The notes under the pieces: generated by a model
What the model was told of the DNA's origin: nothing
The model's database searches: none
What the model saw: the letters and a program-made list of their open reading frames with translations, nothing else
Shown: in pieces, positions 31,151 to 42,217 of the stretch
How positions within the stretch are numbered: position 1 is the stretch's first letter
Layout: every line of letters starts with the position of its first letter
Assembly: GCA_009731375.1 (NCBI GenBank)
Contig: BJOX01000355.1
Coordinates: 313,397-377,396 of the forward strand
Reading direction: 5' to 3'
Source: Paulinella micropora
Lineage: Eukaryota > Cercozoa > Imbricatea > Euglyphida
DNA: 64,000 nt
Position numbers and translations under genes: made by a program

Positions 31151-32742
31151 TAGACGATAGCGAGGCGGTAGGACGCAAGAAAAAGATGATAGTTCAAGAC
31201 AGCGGATCGTCCAGGGATATAGCATGTACACCGCACATCTTACACAACGTCCGAGAGATTGAACCCGTTAGCTTAGTCACCGGAAATGGAGAGAGTGTGG
31301 TGCGAAACATGGGGGAAGCGAGGTTGACAAGAATAAATGGATCAGGAAAGCCAGTTTTGGTGAAGAAAAATATGTTGTTGGACAAGAGGGTGCCAGTCAA
31401 CGGAAACATGGACCACAACCACCATAGATCTATCATTCACCAGAATGTGCAACTACTAATCCTAAAGCACCCCATAAGAATTAAAGAGAGTGACGTGATC
31501 GTGAGGGGGAGACTTACGCCTGGCATGCTCTATCGCTGGGACATGAGAAAGACAAGCCCCTCAACATAAATGAGCGTTACAACCCCAAAGTGAAAGAGAA
31601 GAAGAATAAGACGGGGTAAGCGGGGCGGGAATCCCCAAAGAGAGAGAAAGTGAGAGCAAGCAAGCGAGAGTAAGTGAGAACGAGGAAGCTAGAGGCAGCG
31701 TTTTATACGCCATGTATCCTGAGAAAGGTAAGAAGGGTAAGCCCGTTGACATTTATGTCATACATCAGTGTAGTGGGCATAAAGCTTTACCAAAGACCTA
31801 TGCATTAGGCAAGGCAATGGGTAGAAAATTAACAGGAAGCGAGGATAGTGTTAGATTTTGTGAAGCCTGTATGATGGGGAAAGCTAAAGTGTTACCCAGA
31901 TTTAAGGTTAATAGAATTAGGAGAGCGAGTTACCCTTGTGAGATTTTGCACATAGATACTTCCGACCATGGGTGATAATGTCAATTCACGGTAAGTGCTA
32001 AATTTTGCGCACAGACGATTACTCGGGGTACACCAAAGATTATTATCTACGATACAAGAACGAGTTTGTAGATTGTTTGAAGCAAGCGGTAGCGTGGTTT
32101 GAAAGACAGACAGGGAAGAAAGTCAGACAGATCACTTGCGACAACGAGTTCGATGTCCCAACTGAGATTATAGAGTGGTGGAAACCTCTACAATTCATTT
32201 GGAAGACTAGTGCTCCAGGTGATAAAGATGGCAATCCCATAGCTGAGAAGGTCAACGACATCACAGCAGGACCAGCCCGGGCCATGCGATACGAGGCTAA
32301 TTTACCACCCCAATTTTGGGCGGAAATGGAACACACAGCCACAACATTGCAAAACATTCTACCAGCCACGACAGGGCCTAGGAAAGGAATCTCCCCTTTT
32401 GAGCAATGTCTGGGCTGCAAGCCAGCTATCCGACAACTTAAGCCTATAGGATGTTTAGGTGTAATGTACATAGGAAAGCAGGTAGGCAAAGGCAACTAAA
32501 GGGGAAAGCGTGTAATGTTACTTGGATACGATGTATTTAAGGAACTATACCGAGTTTGGGATGGTCGAAGAATCATCACAAATGTGCGTAATGTACGCTT
32601 TAACCACAATGTAGTTGGCAAGGATGCTCACCCACCCAGAGAAGTTAGATGGGACGACGAAGAATCTGAGGGGGAGAGTAATGATACCGTCCAGCTAGAA
32701 CAGCCGTTAGACGAACCCAAACATAAGATGAGAGGGAGTTAG
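31151..32742 (+). pseudogene. Copia-1 protease and integrase
   Basis: The aspartic protease site is QDSGSS (Asp codon at 31,198). After a low-complexity break, the pre-integrase His/Cys motif (SGHK then CEACMMGK) lies at about 31,770-31,880. The integrase catalytic residues are Asp in ILHIDTSD (31,955), Asp in TCDNEF (32,140) and Glu in IAEKVND (32,245), giving D...D-x34-E. The C-terminal region continues to 32,742. Stops or frame changes at about 31,569, 31,975 and 32,499 show decay. Confidence 0.8.
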
Positions 32743-33548
32743 ACAAACATGAGGAGTTACAGGAAGAAAAAGACATTCACCGTCCAGATTCCGGTCTCCC
32801 ATCAAAGTCGAAGGTAGAACTAGCTGACAACAAGGATGATGGGGTAACACTCGTCACATCGTTAGAGGCGCAAAGCCCCGAAGCAGACCACCCTAGTAGG
32901 AGGTACGTAGAAGGAGACGCGCCCACAAAGGGCCTCACTTGGGAGCAAAGTGACAAGATCACATCAGCTAACACAGTGAGAGGGAAACGAAAAGCAAAGG
33001 TTAGGACACCAGTTACACAACCACCTCCAGAAAAGAAGGCAGCAAAAAAAGCAGCTACATTGACAGGAGAGAGAGAGAGAGAGAGTTAGTGTGCCGGGAG
33101 TAGCTTTCGGAGAGGAATGGCAAAGGAAGAATATGGAGACAACTGGCGATCAGTTAAGAGAGAAGGAAAAGTCTTAGAACCATGCGAGAAGGGAGAGAGA
33201 CTTAAAGTCCGTAAGATGCCTAAGCCCAGTCACTTCGTAGTCTTTACGACGGACAGGTAGAAAAGATGTTAGATAGCGAAATTAGAAAGTATCGGATAGA
33301 TAGGATAAGACCCGTCGGAGAACTAGAGCATCCCGAGATGTCCGCAGAAAGTATCGTGGAGGATCAAACCACTGCGTTACTGTACCTGACATTGAAGGTA
33401 CCAAAGGCAATCGTAGACGAGGGATTAACTGCGAAAGAGTTGAAAGCAGGAATGGATAAAGAGATTGAAGCTCTAAAGTCTTTTAACACTTACACGTGGG
33501 TAAACCCTAAGGAAGCGAAAGAAAAAGGAGTAAAAGTAGTGAGACTAA

Positions 33549-33580
<32 letters not shown>

Positions 33581-33628
33581 GATGGAGGCGCATGTGCAGA
33601 TTTGCATCAGCCATTGACAGAGAAGCAC

Positions 33629-33629
<1 letters not shown>
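33581..33629 (+). mobile_element. 49-bp SINE tail fragment
   Basis: GATGGAGGCG to AGAAGCACT, the same limits as the fragment at 17,611-17,659, with ATT repeats on both sides. Confidence 0.75.
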
Positions 33630-33682
<53 letters not shown>

Positions 33683-33769
33683 CATCATCATCATTATTAT
33701 TATTATTATCATTATTATTATTCAACTTCATCATCATCATCATCACCACCACCACCATCATCATCATCA

Positions 33770-33824
<55 letters not shown>

Positions 33825-33835
33825 TATTATTATTT

Positions 33836-33973
33836 GCCAGTCGAGTCTTTAAAAAAAAAAAAAAATGCCAGTCGAGTCTTTGGAGCGGAGCCGCGTCACC
33901 GAACGGTCCCGTGCTACCAATGGAGGCACATGTCCGACAGGATCAAAGGCCAATTGACTGATAAGTCTGATAA
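33836..33973 (+). mobile_element. 5'-truncated LINE-like 3' end
   Basis: It has CCAATGGAGGCACATGTCC, as at the LINE 3' end (minus strand of 17,731-17,749), then diverges and ends in an ATT tail. A 16-bp direct repeat TGCCAGTCGAGTCTTT flanks an A run at its start. Confidence 0.55.
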
Positions 33974-33990
33974 GTCTATTATTATTATTT

Positions 33991-34256
33991 GGACACCGTG
34001 ATAGCCCAGTGGTCAAGTTCTACCATCTGGGCCCTGTCGCCAGTTCGATTCCCGTCGGTGCCACCAGTATTTTCATTGAACATACCGATCCGTCTGGACC
34101 AGTATTTTCATTGAACATACCGGCCCGTCTGGAAGTGTTGGAACTGCCCTTGCGGGGGTGTCATTAGAGCTTATCGTCAATTCTTTGTACTCCCCTCACG
34201 GGTGAGACGATGGAGGCGCATGTGCAGAAATGCATCAGCCATTGACAGAGAAGCAC

Positions 34257-34257
<1 letters not shown>
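33991..34257 (+). mobile_element. SINE copy F, tRNA-derived, full length
   Basis: The best copy on the plus strand. It starts GGACACCGTG, with A box TAGCCCAGTGG at 34,002-34,012 and B box GTTCGATTCC at 34,043-34,052. A tandemly doubled CAGTATTTTCATTGAACATAC segment and a body ending GAAGCACT follow, then an (ATT)n tail. (ATT)n also precedes the head. Confidence 0.85.
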
Positions 34258-34302
<45 letters not shown>

Positions 34303-34348
34303 TCGACTTCATCATCATCATTACCACCACCACCACCATCATCATCAG

Positions 34349-34407
<59 letters not shown>

Positions 34408-35097
34408 GACTTCATCATCATCATCACCACCACCATCATCATCATCACCACCACCGTCATCATCATCATCATCACCACCACCACCACCACCATCTGGGTA
34501 CATAAAGTCAAACTAGACGAAAATGGACGTAAGTTCATTAAGTCGAGGTTAGCTTTGAGGGGAGATATGCTAGAGCCAGGAGTTAGCTGTAACCCAGATC
34601 AATTCTTTGTACCCTGCGCCGTGCATCGCTCATTACTCTTTTGTCTAAGCTTGCAGCATGGCATGGACATAAGCTATACGGTATAGACTTCAAAAATGCT
34701 TATCTAAATGCACGAATGCATGATGCTGTTTATGCTTATGCACCCGATGGGATAGACAGTGAAGAGAATAAAGGCATGATATGGAGAGTAGATGGAACTC
34801 TGTATGGCGCTCCGCAAGCTGGTAGGAGATGGTATGAAATCTTAGCCCCTAAGGTAGAGGAATTAGGATTCAGGTTACTAGACTCAGATTTATGTATGTT
34901 CGTTGAAAAGGATAAGCCGATAAGAGATGCTATCATTGGTATTTTCCATGTAGATGATCTTATTTTCTCAGCTCCTAACGAACAAGCGTATGACCGTTTT
35001 GCTAGTAAGCTAGAAAAGTTTTATCCTCTTAAGCGTTTGGGAGTGGCTAAAGAGTTCAAAGGGAGCAGAGATAGTTCAGGAAGGAGGACGCATTTTA

Positions 35098-35895
35098 TTG
35101 CATCAGTTGAAGTATCAGAATCAGATTTTCAAGGATGTAGGATATGCCGATGTTAGACCAGTAAGCACTCCTAGTGCAGAACATGAGCCAGAACCTATGG
35201 GAGAAACAAGCGCTCTTAGAAAGCATTCAATTCCTAGTTTAGTAGGTAAACTTTTGTTTCTAACTAAGATGACATGTCCAGATGCTGATCAAGCACTGAA
35301 TGCAGCTAGCGTGATGCAGACAGTAAATCCAGGACTTGCTTATGCTTTACTAGGTAGAATCTTCAGATATCTGAAAAGTTCGTATCGCTGTATTGCATTT
35401 CACGGGTCTAGATCGTCACAAGAAGGAAGGACGTACCCCAAGATTACTTTATGGCCAGATGCAGCGCATAAGGTCTGTAAGAAAACCGGAAAGTCACGTA
35501 CAGGTTATATAGTGCTTTAGGGTGGAGACCCGGTAGCTTGGTTATCGAAACTACAAACTAGAATTGCTCTAAGTTCTAATGACGCGGAAATTTTCGCAGC
35601 AGCAGAGTGCATACGAGAAGGATTGGCTATCAGACACATCACAGAAGAGTTAGGTATAGCACAGAAAGGGCCGATAGAGCTTTACGAAGATAACGCACAG
35701 ACTATCTTAGCAGCAGAGAGGGGAATGTCAGGATCACGTACTAAACACTTACCCTTAGAACTGCATTTCATTCATCATGCACAGAGAGACAATGAGATTA
35801 AGTTTGTAAAGGTAGGAACTAAGAAACAAATAGCAGACGTTTTAACCAAACATGTTCCTAAGGATTCGAATATCTCGTTAGTAAATTTATGGTAA
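35098..35895 (+). pseudogene. Copia-1 RT end and RNase H
   Basis: RNase H with Asp in LWPDAAHK, Glu in SSNDAEIFAAAE and Asp in YEDNAQTI, ending with KKQIADVLTKHV, the classic copia C-terminus. An in-frame TAG (35,518-35,520) splits it. The frame closes with TAA at 35,895. Confidence 0.82.
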
Positions 35896-36594
35896 CACTT
35901 GATCCATAATTTTACATCTCAAGTCTGCAAACTCACGCAAAATACGCAAATTTACGCAAAGTCAGTCAACTCATGTTGCTGTTTTGTGAGTTTTCTCTCT
36001 TTGAAGTGTGCAGGAAGTGTTTTGCGCAGGTAGTCGAGCGGCATCTTTTGGCATTGCTTCCGTTGAAGTAGAAGTCGAGCGCGAGAACGAAGCGCGTGGA
36101 TTCTCCACCATCGGTCGTTGATCGCGGCAAGAGCGGAAGAAGAGCATATGCCGACGGAGCGGAATGCGGCGGGAGTAGTAATTATTGGCGGAATGGCAAA
36201 TTTAACTAATTATGTTGGACTCATTGAGTCAATAATGTAATTCAGTTCACGTGGTGATGGGGTCATACTGTAAAGACCTACTGTTATTGTTTTAATCGTA
36301 TCGAAATTATTATTTCAGGTTGTCAAACCGTGACTATCATTTCAGTTTTTCAGCCTGAAATAGAGGCCATTACGAGATGCCATTACGGCAATGAAGCGAA
36401 GGCAGGCAGACCAGAACAGCAGTGGCAATTTTTCAGTTTTGAGACTTAACTATTATTTAAGGTTGTCAAACTGTGACTATCATTTCAGTTTCCCAACCTC
36501 AAATAAGGCCCATTATCGCAATATGCAATAGTTATTAATTGTAGATGTATTGATTACTTATAACTTGCATTATCGACATAGAACTAAGGGGGAG
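35896..36594 (+). other. Copia-1 3' untranslated region with polypurine tract
   Basis: No coding signal. It contains two diverged copies of a segment with GGTTGTCAAAC and GTGACTATCATTTCAGTTT (about 36,318 and 36,460). It ends with the purine tract AAGGGGGAG (36,586-36,594), where plus-strand DNA synthesis would start, touching the 3' LTR. Confidence 0.65.
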
Positions 36595-36909
36595 CGTTGG
36601 TAGGACAATTACGTTTTACTTTTAGTGATTACTTTGTGACTGGTAAGTAATTTATCCGTATAGTTCTAGTTAATAATTGTAACGTACGTAACGGTCCATA
36701 TTGGCATTCAGAATCGAACAATAACCATTGTGTAATAATTACAGTCGTGCGGACTTTATTTCAGTTTCATTATTACCTTTGAGTTTGTCACTGCTATATA
36801 CGTGCGGATTAAAAGTGTCGATTGGTATCGTGGCTTCTAACGGAGTCTCTCAGCAAACCGGTGTCTAAGGTATTAGGTCCGTGAGTGACCTGGTATTACC
36901 TAATCAACG
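36595..36909 (+). repeat. Copia-1 3' LTR
   Basis: Matches the 5' LTR (27,372-27,689) with the same CGTTGG and CAACG ends, followed by target duplicate CTGTT. Confidence 0.93.
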
Positions 36910-37093
36910 CTGTTGGACGTGCGGAAGGCTGCCAACAATCACTTGGGGTGGAACGTGCGGAAGGCTGCCACCTAATTTTAATCGCACTGTTCATTACGAA
37001 AAAAAAGACCCTCAATCCAGCTTCACTAGCAATAGTGAGAGCAATTTTGGTAGTTGAGCTTTTCTCCTACCTTCCGCCCTTTGCTACGCGAAT

Positions 37094-38823
37094 ATGACAT
37101 CTCATAACTCTGACCTAGTCAAAATGAGGCTGGAAACACCTAAGCATGATCATGGGAAAGAATGGGAGCTGTGGGAATACACCTTTATATCTATAATAGG
37201 TGTCACGCACCCAGAAATCCTATCATTGATACCGGGTTTCCAGACTCATACCTTAGCTAAACCACTATCTGTTTGTGTTCCTCCTGACTCCCCTATCAAC
37301 GCACCCTTTCAATCACCTAGAGGAAAGAAAGAAGAAGGAGAGGAAGAAGAAGAAACAGGCGCACAAGAAGAAGTAGAAGCTAAGGTCAAGAAAGAGGAGG
37401 ATAGAGATGCATCTGCTGAACCGCCAACCATCATACCTACCGAACTAAAATCTGAGATGCCAATGGCGACTGGGAGGGACAAGCCTAAGCCGCTATTTGC
37501 ATTAAGATTCAGTGATCAGTATCATGAGCCACAGAAAAAAGAAAAGAAAGCAAGTTTGAATAGACTCCTCTTTGCATTCTTACTTCAATCTTGTGCTCAT
37601 AATAGGAAAGTGATGGCTATTATGAGACAGGGGGGAACCGATAGGGTAGCCTGCTTCTTGGCCCTCAAGAAACATTATGGGGGGGGCTTGACCTCATAAA
37701 GTTTGAAGAGGACCAAGAAGCAGTCTATCATTCTTACCCAAAGGACCCCAGTGAGGTACGTGCTTGGCTAGCTAACTACACTACCCTTTTGAAAAAGCAG
37801 GAAAAGTTGACAGGCGTGATTCCTGAGATCATGAAGACAGATATGATCATGAGGAAGCTCAAGCACATGCAACCTTTCAAGAGGTACCATCAAAATACAC
37901 TCCCTGATCAGAGACCTAACCTAGATGACTTCCTAAAGGTCATGGAGCAACTTGCTCAAGGTCATGTCTCTCAGGGTAAGTTACGTAAGCTATACGGTTC
38001 CGGAAGCTCTAAGTCTGACCCTATCATTATCAATCTGGTAGGGTCAACTAAGAGTAAAAAGAACCCCAAGCTGCCTCAGACAGGAGATAGTACTCAGGGA
38101 GGGGGAGAGGAAGGCGTGTGTTGGAACTGCCTCTCCCCCGACCATAGGATTGCTTTCTGTCTTGTCAAATGTCAACTGACTGAATGTCCTAAAGATGGAC
38201 ATGGTCCATTAAAGTGTCCTATTAGGAGAAGAGCTAGGGTGTCTGATAAAGGACATGTGAGAGAAGGCAAGAGTAAGGACAGACAGTCTGAGAAGACAGA
38301 CAGACAGGACAAGAGAGAGGAGGCAAGGATTAAGAAGAAGAAGAAGAAGAAGAAGGAGAGTAGCAAGGAGAGAAGAAAGCTGAAAGCATCTGATTTCATT
38401 AAGAAGAAGAAGATGATAAGCTTGAATGCTGAATCCCCTTCCCCTTCCTCTTCTTCCTCCTCAGAGAGTGACGAACAAGAAGACCCAAGTATACCTGATA
38501 ATATTTATCCTTCTTCTGAGTCAGACTCAGAGTCAGAAGATGAGGGTGAGGTGGGGTACATCCATCATATGGCTATAATGATGACGAGAAGAGAGGGAGA
38601 GGAAGAAGAGGGAGACGAGACACATGACCCACCCCTCTCATCTACGCCCCACACACCGCTTTTGCCACACGCATTTGTGCCACCTGACGCAGTAGATAGA
38701 GGTGAGGATGAGCGAGAGAGCAGTGTGAGAGGGGGGATGAGAACAAGCATGCATCATCTATTCAAAACGCCTCCACACACACTCGCCCAACTATCCCACC
38801 CCTTCACGAGAATAAGTTTTTGA
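37094..38823 (+). pseudogene. Copia-2 gag with zinc knuckle
   Basis: ATG 37094 opens a 201-codon frame that breaks at a run of eight G (37,680-37,687); the capsid region continues from about 37,700 in another frame to 38,823. The knuckle is CWNCLSPDHRIAFC (C-x2-C-x4-H-x4-C), followed by a second Cys/His cluster, a Lys-rich basic stretch and an acidic tail. The homopolymer at the break makes a one-base error or indel the simplest explanation. Its leader is interrupted upstream by copia-1. Confidence 0.75.
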
Positions 38824-40176
38824 CCTCTCTTAATATGGCTGGTGACCCCACTCCTCTTAACAAAATCATACAATTGGAAGAGAACTGGGCACTCAGACGT
38901 GCCAGGGCAGGTCACGTAAAAATACTCGTGAAAGGTGCATGGGATCATACATGAGGTAGGTGGCCCACCCCTCAACCTCCACGGCAAACCGGTACGTAAG
39001 GATAGTTGTCATGTCACTAGTAGTGAGCAGTGTGAGGCAACAGTGCCTGACACAGGTGTCTGGTGCTCGTGGAGTTTGGGGGCAGCGAGAAAAGGGGCAA
39101 GAGGTGGGGCGCGTGCTACTAGGTTAGTAGATCATGACTTCTGTGCAAAGCACCTTGAGCAAGAGAGAAAGAGGGAGGAGATATTAGCCAAGTATAAGGA
39201 GAAATTGAACCTAGGTCTCCTACCTCCTTACGACGCTCTCAGGATTGAACCTACTATCTTGTTTACTAAAATCTCACTTTGGAGACAACACACAGTGACT
39301 CATCATTCATCCCTCTCTACTTCACTCACCACTACTACCACTACACCTGCCACTACTACCCAGAACATGAGTAGGAGAGGAATAGGAGTAGGGGGAGTAG
39401 AAGGAGTAGGTGAAAGGATAGGACAGTCTGTACCTCTTCTATCTACGCTGCCTACACCTCAAGCACAGCCCACATCTCAAGCACAGCCTTAAGCATGTTG
39501 TCAGCACCTCACGTACCACCTACCACATCTGTGACGTCAGTGTTGTTAACTCATGCACATCCTGTGTCTCGTGTGTCTGTCCCACCTGAAAGAGACGGGA
39601 GAAACCCCAAACAACCAACCAACCGTTCATACAACCTCTGAACAGGGGAAAGTAGGGACGGTAGAGGGTAAGCAGGTGTTTGGCAGTGGGGGACTTCCTC
39701 CCATTGAAGAGTTGCAACGGCTTCTCAATGCTCTCACTCAAGGGTTTAAGAATAGGACAGTGAAAGATAGACAGATCGTAACTAGGAGTGGGGAGTACGA
39801 TTAGTTTTATACAGAAGTGTACTATGCGATACATGACTGTATAATAACTATGGCTACCAAGCACGACAACCCATTTGCACGTGGCATTGTCTCTTCTTTT
39901 CCTTATATGTTAAAAGAGATAGAGGAGCTTGAAGCTGTGTTGGGGGGTAAGACGCCACCGGAAGAGGATGAAACAACGGATAGTTCTCAGACCAACATTA
40001 CCACCAACACTCAAAGCACACACACTGCAACACAAGACAACTCACATGCCGAATGCGCTATTATGTTGATGGGGAACGAAACAGACAGCGACACTAAAGC
40101 CAACAATACTGTGTGGGTAGACGACAGTGGTGCGAGTGAAACACAGTCTCCCGACAAAGCCACATTGTTAACCTAG
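38824..40176 (+). pseudogene. Copia-2 spacer domains and protease start
   Basis: It contains the Cys/His motif (CEATVPDTGVWC then FCAKH, about 39,030-39,160), the helical domain (LLNALTQG, then FYTEVYYAIHD, then FPYMLKEIEELE, 39,720-39,960) and the protease site VWVDDSGASE (about 40,110). The order matches copia-1. One in-frame TAG (39,802-39,804) interrupts the helical domain. The element ends abruptly at the piggyBac remnant. Confidence 0.65.
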
Positions 40177-41400
40177 TGAAGGCCCCACAGAAGTTCAGGA
40201 TTGCGAAAGGGAGCATTCGGACTGAGTTGTCTTTGACTCTTACACCACCTACAACATGCGAGGAGATGCTTGAAAAAGCCGGGCCTGTTGTCTCCTTTCA
40301 GCATATTGAGATTGGCCAAAACGGTTTTGCTGAAAAAATTGAAATGCTTGTAAGCATTGGTAATAATAAAATCCAGCAAAATAAAGAAATTGACCTTTTT
40401 CCAGTCATCGACTGTAATGCCGAGGTTGAGGGAAGAGGACCCGTGGCGAGCGGAGTTGAATTGATCGACAGCGTTGAAAGCGGTATAATACAAGGCCACG
40501 GCCTCGCACCTCGGGACAAGAGGCAAAGTGCGGCTGTAACGAGCATTCCGCGGCTTGCCTGGCAAAGTGGTGGAGCATGTAGCAATAACTTGCTGCTGAT
40601 TGTGGTCGTTTTGGTTCACCGCGAGCAGCCTGATACCGTCCTTTCGCATGTTGCTGACGCCAAATCCCCCTTAGACCCCCCCCTGGCACCCCATGGTATC
40701 TTCACAGGAAAGCCCGCGTGTGCAGTCTTCACCATTCCGACAAAATCAAGGCCCCTTTTTTTCAAATCACATGCTGTTTTGCAACTTGCAAACCACGAAT
40801 CACCGATTACAATGCGCCCAGATTCTCTGAACCGAACCACTGCCTCATCATACGCAAAGTGGTGGCAGTAGTGACCCCGAACTCAATTTCAAATTCTTTT
40901 TTTTTATCTCTCTCCTTACCTTCCACCATCTCCAGTGCGATACAGACCCCAGACTCGACACAACAGGCGGTATGATATTCCCTTCTCACGGGGATCGGCT
41001 TGCGGGGAACCACCATTTGCCCAGGCATTCCGTCCCCAGTGAACTGCCCCATACTTTCGTCAATAGTAATGACCCCCCCCCCCCGCAACTATGGCTTCCC
41101 TCGCCTTACGATGGACAGCCTCCGCCCACCCGAATAGGCAAAAAAGGGTCCTCTTCTGTTGCTGGTGGACCTGTACGTAAACAATTCAAGATCCCCTCGA
41201 ACCGATTGCAGGCCATTTTGTCGCCATAACCATCCCCCGGCAAGCCGTCTGTACCCATACCCTTTTTGGGTGCCCAGTGTGACCTTCTCCTACCTATGTC
41301 GGCCAATGAGATTTGGATTAACAGCCCCACAAAGACAAAAATTCTTCCATGGTAAAAGTGGTTTTGAGACCCTCTTATCTTTCTCTTTCGCTAGCTCTAT
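40172..41400 (-). pseudogene. piggyBac-like transposase remnant (DDE_Tnp_1_7)
   Basis: Read on the minus strand in several shifted frames, family motifs appear in order: ISLADIGRRRSHWAP and MACNRFEGILNCLR; then ITIDESMGQF (first catalytic Asp) and VPRKPIPV; then VIGDSWFASCKTACDLKKRG (second Asp) and FVGMVKT; then YYTAFNAVDQFN (third Asp) and the conserved hydrophobic stretch FFILLDFIITNAY. The C-terminus has a short Cys-rich part. TTAA, the piggyBac target, lies at 40,168-40,171 just past the stop, but a matching right end was not found. At least three frame changes make it inactive. Confidence 0.75.
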
Positions 41401-41900
41401 GTTAGTAAGCTGTATAAGGGTTGTCACCGCAGACATTGGCAAAAAGTGAAAAAAATGTCTCCACACAGGAAAAAAGAAAAAAATTTAAAAAATTTGGCAA
41501 AACAAACAAAAACATTGAAAAAAGTTGACACCATGATTACAACAAACCAACAGACCAAACACAGAGTTGAAAATTTTCGGCCCGCAGGGCATATACCTGA
41601 GGAGCTTAACTTTTTTTGGCGTTTTTTTTCGCGTTTGCGTTGAATTTTTTTTTCGTGTGTTCGTTAGTTAGTTCGTTCGTTCGTTAGTTCGTGACATCTT
41701 TTTGACGTTACGTCTAAATTTCCTTTTTCGTATCCAATTGTGCAGGAATTGAGCAGCCGGACACTCAAGAATTGTTCAGAAATTGAGCAGCCGGATAAGA
41801 AAATTACTGAATTGTGAATAGCAAGTAAAAGGATTGCTTTTTCGTTGACTTTTCTTTTTGAATAAAGTTTGAAAAAAGCGGGATGGCGAGAGTGTGAGGC
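41401..41900. other. AT-rich stretch with short tetranucleotide repeat
   Basis: No coding signal. A GTTC/GTTA-type repeat lies at about 41,660-41,692, and two 22-bp copies with AATTGAGCAGCCGGA occur near 41,745 and 41,780. Confidence 0.5.
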
Positions 41901-42030
41901 GAGCAAACTCTGTGAAATAGGATTGGTTAGTCTTCTGTTGAAACTCGATACCCTTGACTACCGCTTGCATCATTTGCAAAGCGGTCTCACTCGTTGTTTC
42001 CGACTTGCACATATACTTCGTCATGTGTAA
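41900..42030 (-). pseudogene. Helitron Rep fragment (second copy)
   Basis: On the minus strand this encodes MTKYMCKSETTSETALQ and then VVKGIEFQQK, matching 59,257-59,346 of the Rep gene. Here GCTTTGCAAATG is intact where the other copy has lost five bases. It preserves only the segment around the catalytic tyrosines. An imperfect tandem duplicate of its start lies at 42,035-42,070. Confidence 0.65.
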
Positions 42031-42217
42031 GCACTTGTCGTTTCCGACTTACACATGTACTTCGTTATGTAGTGTTTAAAGAGTCAAGGAAATCGAATTT
42101 CAAGCAAGCCATTTTTTTTTAATTTTTTTAATTTTTTTTTTGGGGCGTTGGTAGTTTCTGTCGATGAAAGTACATACATCGGAACAAGACTTGTCACAGT
42201 AAACCAGCCAGTCGGAA

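Larger units (their letters stand above)
33551..34494. repeat. ATT/ATC microsatellite and SINE/LINE cluster inside copia-1 RT
   Basis: Order: (ATT)n; 49-bp SINE tail fragment; long ATT/ATC/ACC tract; LINE-like tail (33,836-33,973); ATT tract; full SINE F; then ATT/ATC/ACC tracts to 34,494. Confidence 0.9.
33250..35156 (+). pseudogene. Copia-1 reverse transcriptase, split by inserted repeats
   Basis: The first RT part (33,266-33,550) has EIEALKSFNTYTWV and ends at VKVVR. The protein resumes at about 34,495 with WVHKVKLDENGRKF, exactly the next conserved RT segment. Between them lie about 940 bp of ATT repeats and SINE/LINE pieces. The catalytic motif is FHVDDL at about 34,945-34,960, a variant of YVDD. 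ALYGAPQAGRRWY-type motifs are also present. Unlike most breaks in this element, this one is an insertion. Confidence 0.82.
27372..36909 (+). mobile_element. Copia-1, complete Ty1/copia-type LTR retrotransposon
   Basis: A 9.5-kb element with two LTRs of 318 and 315 bp, target-site duplication CTGTT (27367-27371 and 36910-36914), a primer site, a polypurine tract and domains in copia order: gag with CCHC, spacer domains, protease, integrase, RT, RNase H. Integrase before RT defines the copia type. Reading frames carry many stops and shifts, and a LINE/SINE cluster interrupts RT, so it is inactive. Confidence 0.92.

Noticed and set aside
33991-34062. tRNA gene call on the SINE head
   Set aside because: A and B boxes are present, but similar copies recur as heads of a repeated element with ATT tails, so they are SINE heads and not functional tRNA genes.
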